Assembly (NCBI RefSeq): GCF_047495875.1
Contig: NC_092459.1
Location: 89,818,560-89,882,559 of the forward strand
Direction of reading: 5' to 3'
DNA: 64,000 nt
Source of the DNA: Pithys albifrons albifrons
Taxonomy: Eukaryota; Chordata; Aves; Passeriformes; Thamnophilidae
The notes under the pieces are model-generated. The model saw only the letters and a program-made list of their open reading frames with translations, did no database searches and was not told the origin of the DNA. Shown here piece by piece: positions 34,196 through 47,700 of the stretch (its first letter is position 1; the number at the start of each line of letters is the position of its first letter). The translations under genes were made by a program, and so were the position numbers.

Positions 34196-36985
34196 GTAAG
34201 TGCTCTGCTTCTTTGAACAATAATGTCCTAAATGTCTCAAAATATTTTTAAAGGGGAATTACTTTAATTGTTCTGATGTTGCTGGAAGTTAGGCAACTAC
34301 TTTAAATTCAGCAGTACTTTAAGCAGCATGTGGTAAGAGTTTACTTTTAATGCCATGACTCTCCAACCTTTCCTGTTTCTTTATATTGTAAATAGTAATA
34401 ATTATGGTATACAAGAAACAGAAGTCTGGAGACCTGGTAGTTGACATCTGTATTTACTAATACGAGAGGGGGAGCTGCACCACACAACCGAAACCTCTCC
34501 ATGGTTCTACTCAAATTGTTTCCTGAAGAGTCAATGCTGATTGTAATAAGGGCTAATGCTCATGCTCTGAATTGACAGAAATGTCATCCAGAAAAGCATC
34601 TCTTCATTAAAACTTGACTTGGAAGTGAGCAGGAGAGTTTTTGATGCTGAATGACAGTAGGGATTGGAGATGTTAAAAGTTCTTACTCAGATCTCAGAGA
34701 TTACATGCAACATTATTGTCACATACTGCAGAATTGTGTGTCTTTGTGAATGCAATTATGGGTGAATCTGTAGGGGGCAATCTCTGACAATAAAATGCCA
34801 AGATTGCTGCAGCCTTCTGTATGACATTAAAATAGAAATGTGCTTCTATTCTTCCCTGCCCCAACAGATACTTTGGCAATTTCAACATAAAGATACTGAA
34901 CCTCCTTAGTAAGGGTGACTCTTCCTACTTCAGTTTATTTTAATATGGCTTATAAAACTCTGTTAATTTTGCATTGAAAATCAGTTACCAGATATTTTGA
35001 TTAATTACTGCATTTTAGCATATGTCCTTACTTCATACAGCAGTATATTGCAGCCATATATCTGACTATTCTGGCAGAATCTACAGAGCCGAAAGAAAAA
35101 CTTCACAGTGGGAGCTCAAATAAATTATTTAGAGTATTTTCAGAAGGAAGTGCTATTTGTTGCAGCATAAATATCAGTACACCTATTTTCAATTTTGTGC
35201 TAAAAATATTGCTGCTTAGGTTTATATAATGGTTTGCATTTGAAAGACATCAGAGGTTATATGCATCTATGAACTGGGTCACTTTTATCAACTTGGAAGC
35301 CAGTTTGACAACTTAAATGCAGCTTGAGATCAGAGTGATAGTTTTTTGTTGTTTTTTTTTTAAAGAATGAACCTTTGCAGTGCAGAAAAGATTTCATTAA
35401 ATCTTAATATTTCATTATTTTAAATCCTCAATGTTTTTTAACTTACACTAAAATTAAACTGAAATAAAAACAACAGTTCATGTTTCAAAGCCAGACCTTG
35501 CAAACTTAAAGAAGCAGGCTCACCAGAAAACTTTGTTTTTCCTTTTAGTTGTATGAATAGTCAAATACTTCCCTAATTGCACAAGCATATGCTGATGGAC
35601 ACAGTAAAATGCCCAGGGTAACTTTATGATTAATTCTGTAATCCTGGCTGGTTTAGGCATATGCTATCTCATTCAATTTCTCTACTAGAATTAAAATAAT
35701 TTTGCCATGTGCACCTGTAATAGTGTCTTAATTCCTATTCAATGTGATGCATGTCTTGAAATTCCCTTGGCTTTATGTTCTGACATGACATAACTTTTAC
35801 CATAAGAAATGCTAACTTGTAGATGTAAGGATCCAAATTTTACAGCTTCTGATAAGTTCAGGCATTTATTAATGTATTCTTATTCTCACATTTTTTTTCT
35901 TTCTGCAGTTAAATTTCTCCTCCTTGCCTTAAGAAAGGACAAGATGAATTTTTTATAGTGTGTAACTTTATAGTCCAATCAGAAGCAGGATTCTGGATTA
36001 AAAATGAGTAGCTAGAGCTATGCATTATTTTTAAATGGTGTTAATAAAGCTCTTTCAAAATACTGGTAGTCCATCAAACAGCAGAATGAAAAATATGTGC
36101 TGAAGGAGGCAGTTAATGCTGCATTTGCCAGCTCTTAAGATTTTTGCTTTTTGCTCTGAAACGTTCATTGCTGACTGTTGCTTTAACCAGGCTTAGACAT
36201 ATTTAAGTAAAACACAAGATGTCAATTTTATTTCATTATCTTCTGGTTCTGGTCTGATTCAACTGTTGTGCAAAGGAGAATAATGTGCCATGTCTTCTGG
36301 CCTTTTGAATTAAACGATAGTTCTGCCTGTTGGAAATCAACTGAATAATTTTATTATTTCCCCAGAGATATGAAGACATTTATAACTTCATGTCTTTGAA
36401 GACATTTTATAACTTCATAAAGTTATAAACACTTCAAAGTGTTTCATAAGATAGGATGATGCTTTCCTGACCTCAGAATTGTCATTATGCAAACTCCTGC
36501 TCCAAACCAGTGGAAATGTAAAACCACTACACAGAAAAGGCAGAATTGCCTGTAAAGAACTTAGGCAGTTTCCATATCAGTAGCAGAAAGTGTTGACTTC
36601 TGTTGCAGTTACTAATTTTATTAAAATCTAAAAAATTATGTTTAAATATACGATTTTTCTATTGTAAATAATTAATTTATATTATGAATGTCAAGATCTA
36701 TTAGCATAAATGTCAATAAAATGAGAGAAAATATTTTTTGTCATTTTGACTTACGATACTTCATTATAGGCACTTTCAGCTAATTAGAAATAATATTATA
36801 GTAGTTAATAAAAAATTAATGAATTAGGATTCTTCGAAAACTCTGCAAGTCAGTCAGGTATCTTTAGTCAGTTATCTTTCAGATTGTATATATTCTCGTA
36901 GTGCTTGTTTACTTGTGTAATTTTTCCTGTTATTATTAATTGTATATTATATTGACTGTATGTTCGTTAATTTTTTTTTTCTAAG
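34196..36985 (+). other. SRBD1 intron after coding exon 6
   Basis: 2,790 AT-rich bases, GTAAGT to a long T tract and CTAAG. It holds the small tandem/inverted repeat at about 36369-36450, listed separately. No gene or known transposon recognised. Confidence 0.8.
36369..36450. repeat. Short tandem plus inverted repeat cluster
   Basis: GAAGACATTTATAACTTCAT is followed by a near copy, GAAGACATTTTATAACTTCAT. The second copy then pairs with an inverted segment (TTTATAACTT / AAGTTATAAA around CATA). A further small palindrome (ACACTT CA AAGTGT) follows. The arrangement can form alternative small hairpins. No function is apparent. Confidence 0.7.
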
Positions 36986-37082
36986 GGCTTGCAAATATCC
37001 AGGAAGTAGAGGCTGGAGTACAGCATATTTTAGCAGACATCTTTGCTAAAGACAAGGATACCCTGGATTTTATCAGGAAATT
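36986..37082 (+). CDS. SRBD1: SRBD1, coding exon 7 (residues 341-373)
   Basis: It encodes [20 protein letters not shown] followed by [13 protein letters not shown], with both end codons split. This closely matches human SRBD1 ([21 protein letters not shown]) and the AR-rich Tex helical segment. Borders are TTCTAAG/GG and AAATT/GTAAGT. The acceptor uses AAG, preceded by a ten-base T run. Confidence 0.94.
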
Positions 37083-38386
37083 GTAAGTTTCATTCTTACT
37101 TTCTAAAATTTCCTAGTTACATGGTAAAACTCAGTCTCCTAGCATGAGAATACAGAACTTTTTTTCATTATGGGAAAACAGTATTACTGCGAGATTTAAG
37201 TCCATTCCTGTGTACATTCATTAGCCCTTCTGCCTATCTGGCTGTTAGGAGAGATCTGCTGTAGGCATGGCATGATGCTGTGACTCCCAAAGAACATAAA
37301 TTCTCTGTGGCTCTGCTCCACATACAGTGGTTCTCTCTTGCAGTTAGTAACCCATAAAGAACCTTTTCTTCCTTGCATGTTCTTCAAGCTATAACTTTTC
37401 AAAGGTGCATCTGCTTAAGCTGTTGCTTCAATAGCTGACTTGGCACCAGTCAGTGTAATTAGCGTGCAGTAATGGTTGATTTTGGCATTGGTAGTTGATA
37501 AGGCAAACAAGTATGACTGTTTTTAAAGCAGGAGTTACTGATACTTTAATTGCATTAGCTGAATTTAAGTTTTCTTACATTGGTGACTTTGGTGTTTCTG
37601 TGTCTGGGGAGTTGGTATGACAGCATAATAGCCACTTGTTATTTTATTTTCTCTGCTGTGTGCCATCTGGGATGGAGAAGAGAACTATCAAAGCACATGT
37701 GGAACATGTGCTGCCTTAGGGCCATGCAATATTGTTTGAATCAGCAACATGATAATTTCAATGAAGGGTTGTGTTGTAAAGGATGTGCTGTCACTATGTG
37801 ACTATCACTCTCATTCTTTCGACTGCTGGAAGTTCCTCAGTTGAATACTCAGTGCTTTCCAGATGAATCCTGTGGATATGAAATGTGTTGTATGTGTGGT
37901 AATCATGAGAAGTATTCAGGAAGCTATTTGTTACTCCTAAAAATCATGAAAACTTTTATGTTGTTAAGTACTTAAAGCAAGAAATTAATTCTGAGGCTGT
38001 AGTTCTGTAGATTCAAGAGAGGTATTGCATTTCTATACAATGGAGAACTACTATGATTTTTTTTTTCAAACTTCCCAAAATTTGTTGTGTGAAGTTGAAC
38101 CCATAACTGACCAATCCAAAGTGTCTTTTGAGTATCCATTCAGGAGAAGGGCTGTGATAGCTTTTTCTGAGGTCTGCTTGAATGTCTTCTCTTGGTATGT
38201 TTCAGTCAGTATAAGTTGTGTCAGCCTCAGCATTAGTCTATGTCATCCAGTTTTGCAGGTAATTAGAGTTAACATAATGTGTAATTGAGCAGACTCCAAA
38301 CTTCATTTTTGTTTAACGTATGCAGTAATGACTTGTTACAGGTTTCATGCCAAAATAACATATTAATACCTGTTTCATCTATTCAG
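37083..38386 (+). other. SRBD1 intron after coding exon 7
   Basis: 1,304 bases, GTAAGT to TCTATTCAG. No other feature recognised. Confidence 0.8.
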
Positions 38387-38522
38387 ATGTCAGCAAAAGT
38401 ACATTTCTATCCAGTCAACCTTGGCAAAAGTGTCATCCAAAAATGGAAATGAAAAGGATATTGATAAATTCCAGCTGTACCATGAGTTTTCTTGTCATAT
38501 AAAGAACATTCAGCATCATCAG
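38387..38522 (+). CDS. SRBD1: SRBD1, coding exon 8 (residues 373-418)
   Basis: It encodes [20 protein letters not shown] (after the split leucine codon), then [20 protein letters not shown] and IQHHQ. The alignment with human SRBD1 is nearly colinear, including DKF.LY..FSC.I.NI.HHQ. In the Tex fold this is the segment where the helical core approaches the H-R-x-L/I-A loop; the family's HRxLAxxRGE block continues in the next exon. It ends on a complete codon, CAG/GTACAA. Confidence 0.94.
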
Positions 38523-41161
38523 GTACAACTTCAAATTTGTATTTTTTTCTTAGAATTTTAACTGTAATAAATGTGGCTTTGTTTTTGAATTTTGTTACTT
38601 AAAACTGATTCTGAAGATTCTTTTTCTTTACAGTTATCAAAGGTAAATAGGGGCTTTCAAATAATGCAAGACTAAACTGTTAATCAGTGTTTTAAGAAAC
38701 TGAGCAAAGGACTGCTATTCAGTATGCCCATCATGTAATTAATTTTCAGTGAGCAAATACTTACAATAATTTATGTATCGGATAAATTGTACCAGTATTG
38801 AAATACTTTTAGTGTTTGTCATGCTCTCCCTCCCTTCTCCTGGTGATAAGTACATATCAAGTGTCCTTAGGAGGAGCATATAGGCTGAGCAATAATATAT
38901 GCCTTGCAGAGGTGAGGCTGGGATAGATATGACACAGTAGTGGAAACTGTTGGTTGCAGCATAACAATTTGAAGCAAACATGGATAAACCTGTTCCTGTT
39001 TCCTTTGGATGTTTGCTGCAGCACTGAGTCAGAGTGTGCTGAGCCATTTGACACTAAACCTGACAGGTGAAACTGCTGGTGAGAAGTATCAGGGAAGGAT
39101 CCAGAAAAATGAAATTCAAGGTGACCTAAAAAGCAGCTCAGGGGAACACCCATGCAGTACCCCAGAAATGGGTTTGTTGTGCAAATCATCAATATTCCCT
39201 TCTCTGAAGTGTCTTTGGTTATCATAGACTTGTATAACTGCGTAAAGAAATGAGAGATGAAACAAAATTACTAGCTTATGAGAAGCTGATGACTTGATAG
39301 CTAGACTGCCCCTGTTCCTGAAGTTCAAAGTGTGATGCACTCCATGCAATTGTCAAGACCTTTGAGCTAATTTATACCTGATCGCCAAATTAATTATCTC
39401 TTGTTTTGGACACAGTTACTTAGCTTACAAAAACAAAACAAAAGAAATAACCCAACAAAAAACCCCAGAAGAAAATCCCAAACCACACAAAACAGATGCT
39501 CTTAGCTGCTTCTAACTAGAAATGTCCTTTCCTTTAGAAGGCTATGATATGCCCTCATTTTTATTGTGCTTTCTATTTTAAACCAGTGCGACGTTTTGAT
39601 TTAGTAAAGGACTTTGTTGCATGTCTTGAAATTAATTTGTTGCAAAAAATATTTCACAGCATAGATGGGCTAATTGTTAAACGATTTTCCACCCTCCAAT
39701 ATGAAAGGTGTTAGGTGAAAGACTAAATAGCTGCTAGTGATTTTAATAGACTGATCTTCTGTAGATATTTGAAGAGGTACCTGTAGTTGTTATTCTTTGT
39801 AATAAGTATGAACATTTACTGTACTTATATTGGTAATTATTTGGTGAACACTTGCTTCTAGAGGGTCTGGGAAAGTTGATAGAGCAATCTTAACTACTGT
39901 GTTGTTGTTCATGAAGGTTTGTAGATTCATCAGGAGATCAAGTGTTGTGATGTGTGGGGTTTTCATGTGCTTAACTGTTCAAAGTGTCAAAGACTACTTA
40001 GTCTTACCTGCACTGACAGTGGTGATTACTGAGATATGCAACATGTTTTGGGTGAACAAGTGTTTCCTGGGATGATGGTATGACTTACTTCTTGTCTGAG
40101 GCATCCTTTTTTTTTTCACTTAAGAAAAACTGCCAACTAGAGCCTGGGTTAGAAACCATATTTCCCAAACCTGGTCAGCACTTTGATCATGTGGCTCATT
40201 GTTTCCTATCCAGGATGTGTCCTTTGTCTGTTTGATGTTAAGATTAACTTGTTCTGTTTTGGTTTATTCCTCCTTGTGTCTGTTGCTAACCTTAATACCT
40301 CTCTCCTTACCTGTTCTGGCTCTCCAGTGAAGTAATAACTGCTGATTTTGAAGCTGGTAGTCTTATAATAATGGGATGTTTTTGCACACTTAACTGCAGT
40401 CTTTCATCTGTATGGTACTGCTGTCGACTGTTCTAACACATTGAGTTTTTCTGTATTGTAAATCACAGAAATCTGAGTTGTTTGTGCTTCACTGAGGTTT
40501 CACGGCTCAAGGTATGATAGGGCTCTTTTTTTACTAATTGAGGAAAAAAATGAATTTTATGATAATTTCTGATATGCAGAATTTGCAGAGTTCCCTGTTT
40601 TGTAAATATACTCTCACTTTTTCATGTCTGTTTTTGGTTTTTTATTTCTTTGTTTTTCAGTTTGTCTTTCTACTTTTTTTATTTTGATAATGAAATGAGA
40701 GAAAAAGTTGGGTTTTATCTTCCATATCTTCATTAAGTTTAAATCCAGGTATTGTGCTTTTGAAAGTCTCTAATCACATTCAATTTATTACCTGACTTTA
40801 TTCCCCTATTGATGCATATTGCTATTTTTAAAATTTCTTTTATTTTCTTGGCTTATAAGCATCCTTTTTAATACTTAAAAGTCTTTATTTTCTCCTTCAC
40901 ATAAAGCTTTGAAGAAATACTACTTTTTTGCATTTGAAAATGTGCAAAAATGTATACTTTAAGAATAGAGTTGAAGATGTCCTCAAGTGAAGAAATTCTC
41001 TGATTTGATTCAAGATTATTAAGAGAAGCTTATACCTAAAAAAGATACTAATGCCCCAGGGCTAAAGGTTAAACAGCTGTGTTTGAAGAACACTTGTAAA
41101 ATTCACTGTTCTGAAGACCCCCTACTGCTTTTGGGACAGACAAGTGTTCTGAATTCCTTTA

Positions 41162-41886
41162 GAATCATAGAATCAGTTGGGTTGGAAGAGACTTTTGAGA
41201 TCATCAAGTCCATCCCTTAATCCAAGCCCACTTTGATTCCTAGAGCATGGCACTCAGTGCCACGTCCAGTCTCACCTTAAAAACCTCCAGGGTTGGTGAA
41301 TCCACCACCTCCCTGGGCAGGCCATTCCAATGCCTGACCACTCTCTCTGTAAAGAACTTCCTGATATCCAACCTAAACCTCCCCTGGCAGAGCTTAAGCC
41401 CCATGCCCTCTTGTCCTACTGTTGGTTGTGTGAGAGAAGAGACCAATCCCCACCTGGCTACACATCCTTTCAGGTAATTGTAGAGTGATAAGGTCTCCCC
41501 TGAGTTTCCTCTTCTCCAGGCTAAACAACCCCAGCTCCCTCAGCCTCTCCCCACAGGGCTTGTGCTCCAGTCCCTTCACCAGCCTTGTTGCTCTTCTCTG
41601 GACCTGCTCCAGCCCCTCAATATCTTTCCTGAACTGAGGGGCCCAGAACTGAACACAATACTCAGGGTGTGACCTCACCAATGCAGAGTACAGGGGCAGG
41701 ATCACTTCCCTGGTCCTGCTGGCCACACCATTTTTGATACAGGACAGGATCCCACTGGCCTTCTTGACCACCTGGGCACATTGCTGGCTCATGTTCAGTC
41801 TCCTGTCAATCCAAACACCCAGGTCCCTTTCCGCCTGGCTGCTCTCCAGCCACTCTGTGATCAGCCTGTAGTGCTGCAGGGGGTTA
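41162..41886 (-). mobile_element. CR1 LINE, 5'-truncated copy
   Basis: Read on the - strand, it enters in the reverse transcriptase C-terminal region and ends with the CR1 signature tail ATTCTATGATTCT (+ strand AGAATCATAGAAT at 41162). The translation contains [38 protein letters not shown] and, after a frameshift near 41440, [20 protein letters not shown]. These are all standard CR1 ORF2 C-terminal motifs. The length is about 725 bases, a typical 5'-truncated insertion. No polyA tail is present, as normal for CR1. It lies antisense to SRBD1 and is non-functional. CR1 abundance is one reason to call the host a bird. Confidence 0.95.
41240..41792 (-). pseudogene. CR1 ORF2 C-terminal remnant (frameshifted)
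   Basis: Two overlapping - strand frames (41394-41792 and 41240-41446) together cover the C-terminal end of a CR1 reverse transcriptase. The shift between them lies near the NRTRG-like motif at about 41400-41440. Neither frame contains the catalytic FADD box, which was lost by 5' truncation. Apart from the shift the frames are open, so the copy is moderately young. Confidence 0.9.
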
Positions 41887-44618
41887 TTTAGCTAAAGTCA
41901 ATTTCAAATCACCTCTTTACAGACTTGCAAATAGAGGATTCCAATAAGCACTGCACTGAAATATGCCATTGCTGGGGTATGGCTCTGGGTACAGCCCTAA
42001 GTCTGCTCTGGCTTCACTGTTAATACAGGGTGTGGATGGGAGCCTAGCAGTTACCTGTGGGAGAATAAGCTGTGTCTCTATGACCAAAACGTGTAGCTGT
42101 GAGTGTGCCTTGGCAGTGTGTGTTGCAGTGAGTTCAGCTGCTGTGCAGCAAAGCTGCAGCTCGATTCTGTGGTTCTGCAGCTGTGACTGCACACTCTGTA
42201 GGTCTGGGGTACTTTCTATGCTGTTGTAGTTTTGTTTGCTGAGGCAATAACTGGGACTGGTGTGGAGTTGGCTTGTTTGACTGAAAAAGTTAAAATACTG
42301 AAGCTGAAATGAGGAAAAGAACTTCATTGTTTTAAAAGCCTGACTCCAATTTTGATGTGGTTGGACACCTGTGGGTGTTTCCAGCTGGAACATTCAGACA
42401 CAGTTTCTTCTTTTGTCTGCAAGAACTTGACTGGACTCTCTTTGGATGTAGCTGAGTAGCTCTACCAGCACTTTCATAACTAAGGAAAAAAATGTTTCAA
42501 GAGTTTATTTGAACTTTTGACTAATTGTAAACAGTTTGATGTTTGTGTATGCCTAGGGGTTGCTTTTCTCTATTTGGAGATGACTAAAATGATGGGAGGA
42601 AAAGAATTCATGAATAAAGTGTAACATTTGAGGCAAGTGCTCTATTTTCAATCTCATACTTAAAAAGGAATTGGAAATTAAAAGTCTTTGGCAAAGTATA
42701 CAAAACTTATTCAGTAAGTCTAAGTAAATCTGCAATGTAGAAGAGAGCTGTGCAAAATGAAGGATGTCATATTTTTATGACAAACAGTATAAGGTTTGAT
42801 GAATCTTGTGACTAGATCAAATTGTTGTTCTTGCTTTCTCTGAAAAATGTATGTTGTTTTTAACAACCCTGGCCCTGAATCTGTTCCAGTCTTAGATAAA
42901 AGGAGTCTTTTTCCAAAAGTGAAGACTGCTTTGTGTCTAGAATGGCCACATTTTAACCTGTTACTTCAAAAAACTCCAAGCAAAAGAAAAAGACCTTTGT
43001 TATAATAGAGCAAGAAAATGAGTAATGCCTTTCTTAATTAAACATTTATTGGCTGATAATTCTTCTCTGAATGCATCACTCAAAACAGAATAGGCAGTTT
43101 GTTTAAGAATAAAAATGTAGATAATATTAGTGAGTGCCTTAACAGCTGTTTTAAGTTCAGGTGACTGACACATTCTGCAGATGGAGTGCCAGGAGACAAA
43201 ATGGGATGCAAATATTGACCCTGCTAACAGCATGCTGAATGATGACATTATAATTCTATCAGATACATTCTCTGTTGTGAACATCATTTTGATTTCATTT
43301 TAACTTGACATTTAACTTTCTCTCTTTTTTTAAAAATAAAATCAGAATTAAACATGAAAGCATTTGATTTGTTAAAATGTGTCTTTCTAATTTCTACATG
43401 AAAACATTTGCTTTGGCAGACAAAGTACCAGATGCTATAATATTTCACATGCAATCTTTATTATTAGCTTTGTTGTTCAATGATATGTCAGGCCTGGTAT
43501 GTCACAGGAGCAGTAAGGCTGAGGAATATAAATTGGTACTATGTCCTGGAGTCATTTTAAACCATTGTATTTAACATATGTGACATGTCTGAGTTAGCTA
43601 GTGATTGAATTAAAGTTCATGATTGACACAGAATGCTCTGTTGTGACAGTGCTCAGGGCCTGCTACATACAGCAACATGTGTAGTCATACAGGAATGTCA
43701 ACTTCAAGCAGTATTCTTTTTTTACTTGTTTTTCTACTTTAAAATACTTTGGAAGGAAAAGGGAAATCGAAAGACATGGCTTTTATTTTTAGCTTCTTCT
43801 GACTATTTTTCTGTTTCGAAAATCAATGAGTTTTCTTTACACTGAGGTGGACATTCACTGTCTCTATAGTGAGATTAGACTAGTAGATACCCACCAGTAT
43901 CCTCCAGGATCCACCACTTGTATTGTGATCCTTGTTGTAACTGTGGAGTCACAGTCTGCCATTTAAAACTGAACACTGTATGCAGGTAGCACATATGCAA
44001 CCCAGTTTAGTTTTAGATCATGACTAGATCGTGTCAGAAATGTGCATGTGTTTTAAGGCTGGAGTGCTAACATAAAGAGTGTATCTACTGTCTTTTCTGC
44101 TATTTGTGAACTAGACATGAATGACTCGAAATCCTCTTTCAAATTAGGCTGAGTGCCTTTGTGTTACAAGTTCTGGTTCATAATTAATTTTAAATTTGGA
44201 TTGATCTTAAGAAAAAAAAATGAAACCTGAAGCACAGGACTCACTTTTCCCCTCTGCAATCTCTAGTGCTGATTGGAGTCACTTTTCAGTTAATTTTTTG
44301 AGTTTTAATTTGGATTATTAAGATTATTCCACCAGCTAAATTTATGCTGTCTTGTATTTTAAGTGTATTTAAGATAAACTGAGCCTTGAGATTGCAGACT
44401 CCAGGAAAATTGTATGATTTGTTATGCCATGGCATGATTTAATCTATGTTTAAATTGTGGATGTTATCTGTACATGCTAGTACTTTTTGAACTGATTCAC
44501 TGTACCACCATCCTGATTTGCTACAGAATGTCAAGCAAGTGCGTACACAAATGTTGATAAGTTTATCTTTTGGATATTTTGTGTGTCATCTGTCTCTGCC
44601 ATTTATGTTTGCACTCAG

Positions 44619-44722
44619 ATTCTGGCCATTAACCGAGGGGAAAATCTGAAGATCCTGACAGTGAAGGTCAACATTCCTGACGGGGTGAAGAATGAATTCT
44701 GTTGGTGGTGTGTCAATGAAAG
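44619..44722 (+). CDS. SRBD1: SRBD1, coding exon 9 (residues 419-453)
   Basis: It encodes [20 protein letters not shown] followed by [14 protein letters not shown] and two bases of an arginine codon. It corresponds to Tex HRxLAxNRGE, a family signature, and to human [18 protein letters not shown]. The acceptor is GCACTCAG. The donor is AG/GTCTGC, weak at the +3 to +6 positions. The split AG plus A of exon 10 rebuilds arginine followed by tryptophan, as in human (NRWRPR), so the border is well supported. Confidence 0.94.
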
Positions 44723-47700
44723 GTCTGCATGGATACATATTCTTACAGAAATCTCATTTTTTCTATAGACTTCTGCATTCTGAAGTGTACCTCGTATGTC
44801 TTGTTACATTAAGAGAACAAATTGAATTAATATTTATGGGATTAGATGAAATTAGCAAGTGGATAATTCACATTTTGTTTCCAACTGCTGTAGCATTATG
44901 CTGAAAAGATCGTGCCTTGGGCTATATCTGCGAGTTCTGGTACCATTCTGAAAGCAATTTAATTTAAAAAGAAATGTGCTAAGGCTGATGAAATGTGAAT
45001 ATATTTTCAAATGGTAATATGCATCACATCCTGTACTTTTTACTGGAAGGACCTTGCAGAATCCAATAGGATATACTTCTAACTTGGAAAAATAACTTCA
45101 TATGCCTGATTGCAATGATTAAATAGGGTTGTCTTGGATTTTAGATCAATGAAGTGCATAATTTCAAGTTTCAGAAATGTAAGGAATTGCATGTTTAAAA
45201 AAATTTATTGGATTTAACAGACAAAACTAATCTTGAGTGCCTTCAATACATAATTCTCCCATATTGTGTGAACTACCTCTTGCATTTTCATCTCTGGTTA
45301 AATTAGAAAACTGAGCTCTAAAAACTGGATTCTTTTTATTTTTTATTGATTTGCTCTTACAAGTTGCCTTCTTTTAAACCTATAGTGAGTTGTTTAGTGT
45401 TGCATAATTTTGAGGATTTTGCAAAAATTTGTGTTAAATGTATGTTATTTTGTGCAGCCTCTCTGTCGGTCTTTTTCTTGGAAACTGTACCTTGGTGTCT
45501 CTGTTGGGCAATATTGTGATCCAAACTGTGCCTCTTCCTAAGTATAAAAGACAAGTTTCTCTTTCTCAGTAGTTTAAGATATTCGGTATTATCTTAGGAA
45601 CTGATACCTTTGCATCCTAAAATTGAATAACCAAAAGAAGGAGGAAATGCACCTTTTAATGTATAAAATTGAATACTGTCATACCAATTAACCGTTTTTT
45701 TTTGTTTTATTCACAAGAAGTCCAAGAACTGGCTGTGGAGAAAATGTTCCTTTTGACTGTAGAAATTTAATAGGGCTGTTTGCTCTGAAGTGAAAGAATA
45801 GGGATCTGAAAGAATTAAAATATTCATTTTGCCAGATAACATAATATGACCTAAGACTAATAGTACCTTTTTTTTCCTTCCAGGAAAGTATCAGGATTCA
45901 TAAATGCTCCTTTTTCATTCTAGTTTTAGTACCTGTACCACTGTAACAGAGTTTCTGTCCTCCCCTAAACATGTGTATTCTGTAGGCAGGCCATCTCTGT
46001 CAGTCTTGCTTTTACTGCATCTATGACAGAATTTGGAAGCACTGTAAACCAGAGATAATGGAAGAGCTTGTCACTGCTACACAAATAAAAGTGGGATGTA
46101 AATTGAGATATTTTGGTTGAATACACTAGTGAATCATTCTGAGATAAAAAGAGTATTGACCTTGGGAATGAAACTACTTAATACTTGGCATTCATGAGGC
46201 TATATATGCTTATAGCTTTTTACTATTTCAGAATAACTTCGCCACAATTAGAAAACTTCTGAAGGAATGATTTTAGTAAATCTTGGTGCATTAACACCTA
46301 CAGCAGATTCTGGTCATCCTTGTTAATTTGGCAACTGTGTTGTCAAACTGACAAATAGTAAATACGTATTCTGCCTTGCACGCTTTAAAATGACTGTCCA
46401 AGGGTAGAATTTGCATTATTTTCATTGCATTGATTTACTGGTGAGAGCAGAAGGTTAATAAGTTCTGATTGATTCAATGGTTTCAAAACTTTGCAAAGGT
46501 ATTAACTAATTTCCTGGAGGTTAAATGCAAAATGAGTTGCAGAACCAGAAGTGCCACCTTGCTACAGAGTTTGATCAGTATTGTAGCCACAAAACAATAC
46601 CACCTACTGCCTATTAAATTAGCCGCAAATATTCTAACTAACTTTTTTGTGTTCTTCTGAGACAAATTTTTTATCATTAAATGTCCTTGCAATAGAAAGT
46701 GAGTTTGGAAGACTAATTATTGCATTGAGCTCCATGTAGGTGCTGTCTAAGAATATTATAAATTTTTTCCAAGTTCATAATATTTATTAACCTGTGAAAG
46801 CATCTATGTTTCCTTAAAATTCAGATTAGTGCAGAAAACTCAGGAACATCCTTCTGCTTGGCCCTGTGGATTGTATTTTTCCCCAGAAAAGGGCATCTCT
46901 GCTTTGAGAGTGAAATTAGCTCCGTTAAGACTAGAACTTTACTGGTCCCAAAGACTTGGCTGTGAAGTGAAACACAGAAAAATTATCAGGGAGAAACAGC
47001 CAGAGAGGGGCTCAGAGCTGCCTTTGAGTTGTTCCTTGGGCAGGGGTGAGAGTGCATTCCAAAGTGGGATTGCAGCCTTGAAAATGAAGTTTGATGTTTG
47101 ATAATATTTTTTTCGTTTTCCCATCAAAATTCTCAGAGCCTTTGTAAAGTCCATGGTACAGGCCTTAAAGTCTTGTTTTGTCTGTGGTTACTAATTTGGT
47201 ACAAGTTTTATATAATGTCTTGGAGGCCCTGCTGTTTCCCCATCAGCTCTAAAAGCCTGGTTGTGGTCTTCCTGGAACAGTTGTTAATTAAGATCAGTGG
47301 TTCTTGATGTGGACTGTGTTAGTTCTGTTGATGTAGTTTCAACTCCTGTGGTGTATCAGTGGTCTAAGCCATTTATGCTTATGGTGGTCCCTGTTGTGAG
47401 CAAGTGCACGTGGAGAGATGATGAGCAGAAAAAGATGATATTATTTATATGTAGCTTTCCTAAATAGGGCTTCAAAAGTCAGGTCTTGATTAAATAATCA
47501 AGGAAAGTCCATTCTTAGAGGGAGGCTTAACTAGGCTGCTATGATCTTTAAAAATATACACATGTGATTTTTGCTTTGTTTTTTGAAGCAAAGCAGATTT
47601 TTCTCTTCTTGGAAGTACTGCACTGATTAAAATGCAGTATTTGCTGTGATTGAACTTACTGCTTGGATATTTTTGCATTTATAGCAATTTCTAACAGAAT

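Larger units (their letters stand above)
38523..44618 (+). other. SRBD1 6.1-kb intron containing a CR1 LINE
   Basis: It runs from GTACAA to GCACTCAG. Besides the CR1 copy at 41162-41886 it contains an A/C-rich simple stretch at about 39425-39490 and T-rich runs. No other exon was recognised between coding exons 8 and 9; the protein joins without a gap relative to human SRBD1, so none is expected. Confidence 0.8.

Noticed and set aside
41247..41477. + strand open frame across the CR1 copy
   Set aside because: It is the reverse-strand shadow of the CR1 ORF2 remnant.
46939..47154. - strand frame with a PLWNALSPLP stretch recalling the xLWNxLP end of LINE reverse transcriptases
   Set aside because: The match is a few residues only and lacks the surrounding LINE motifs.
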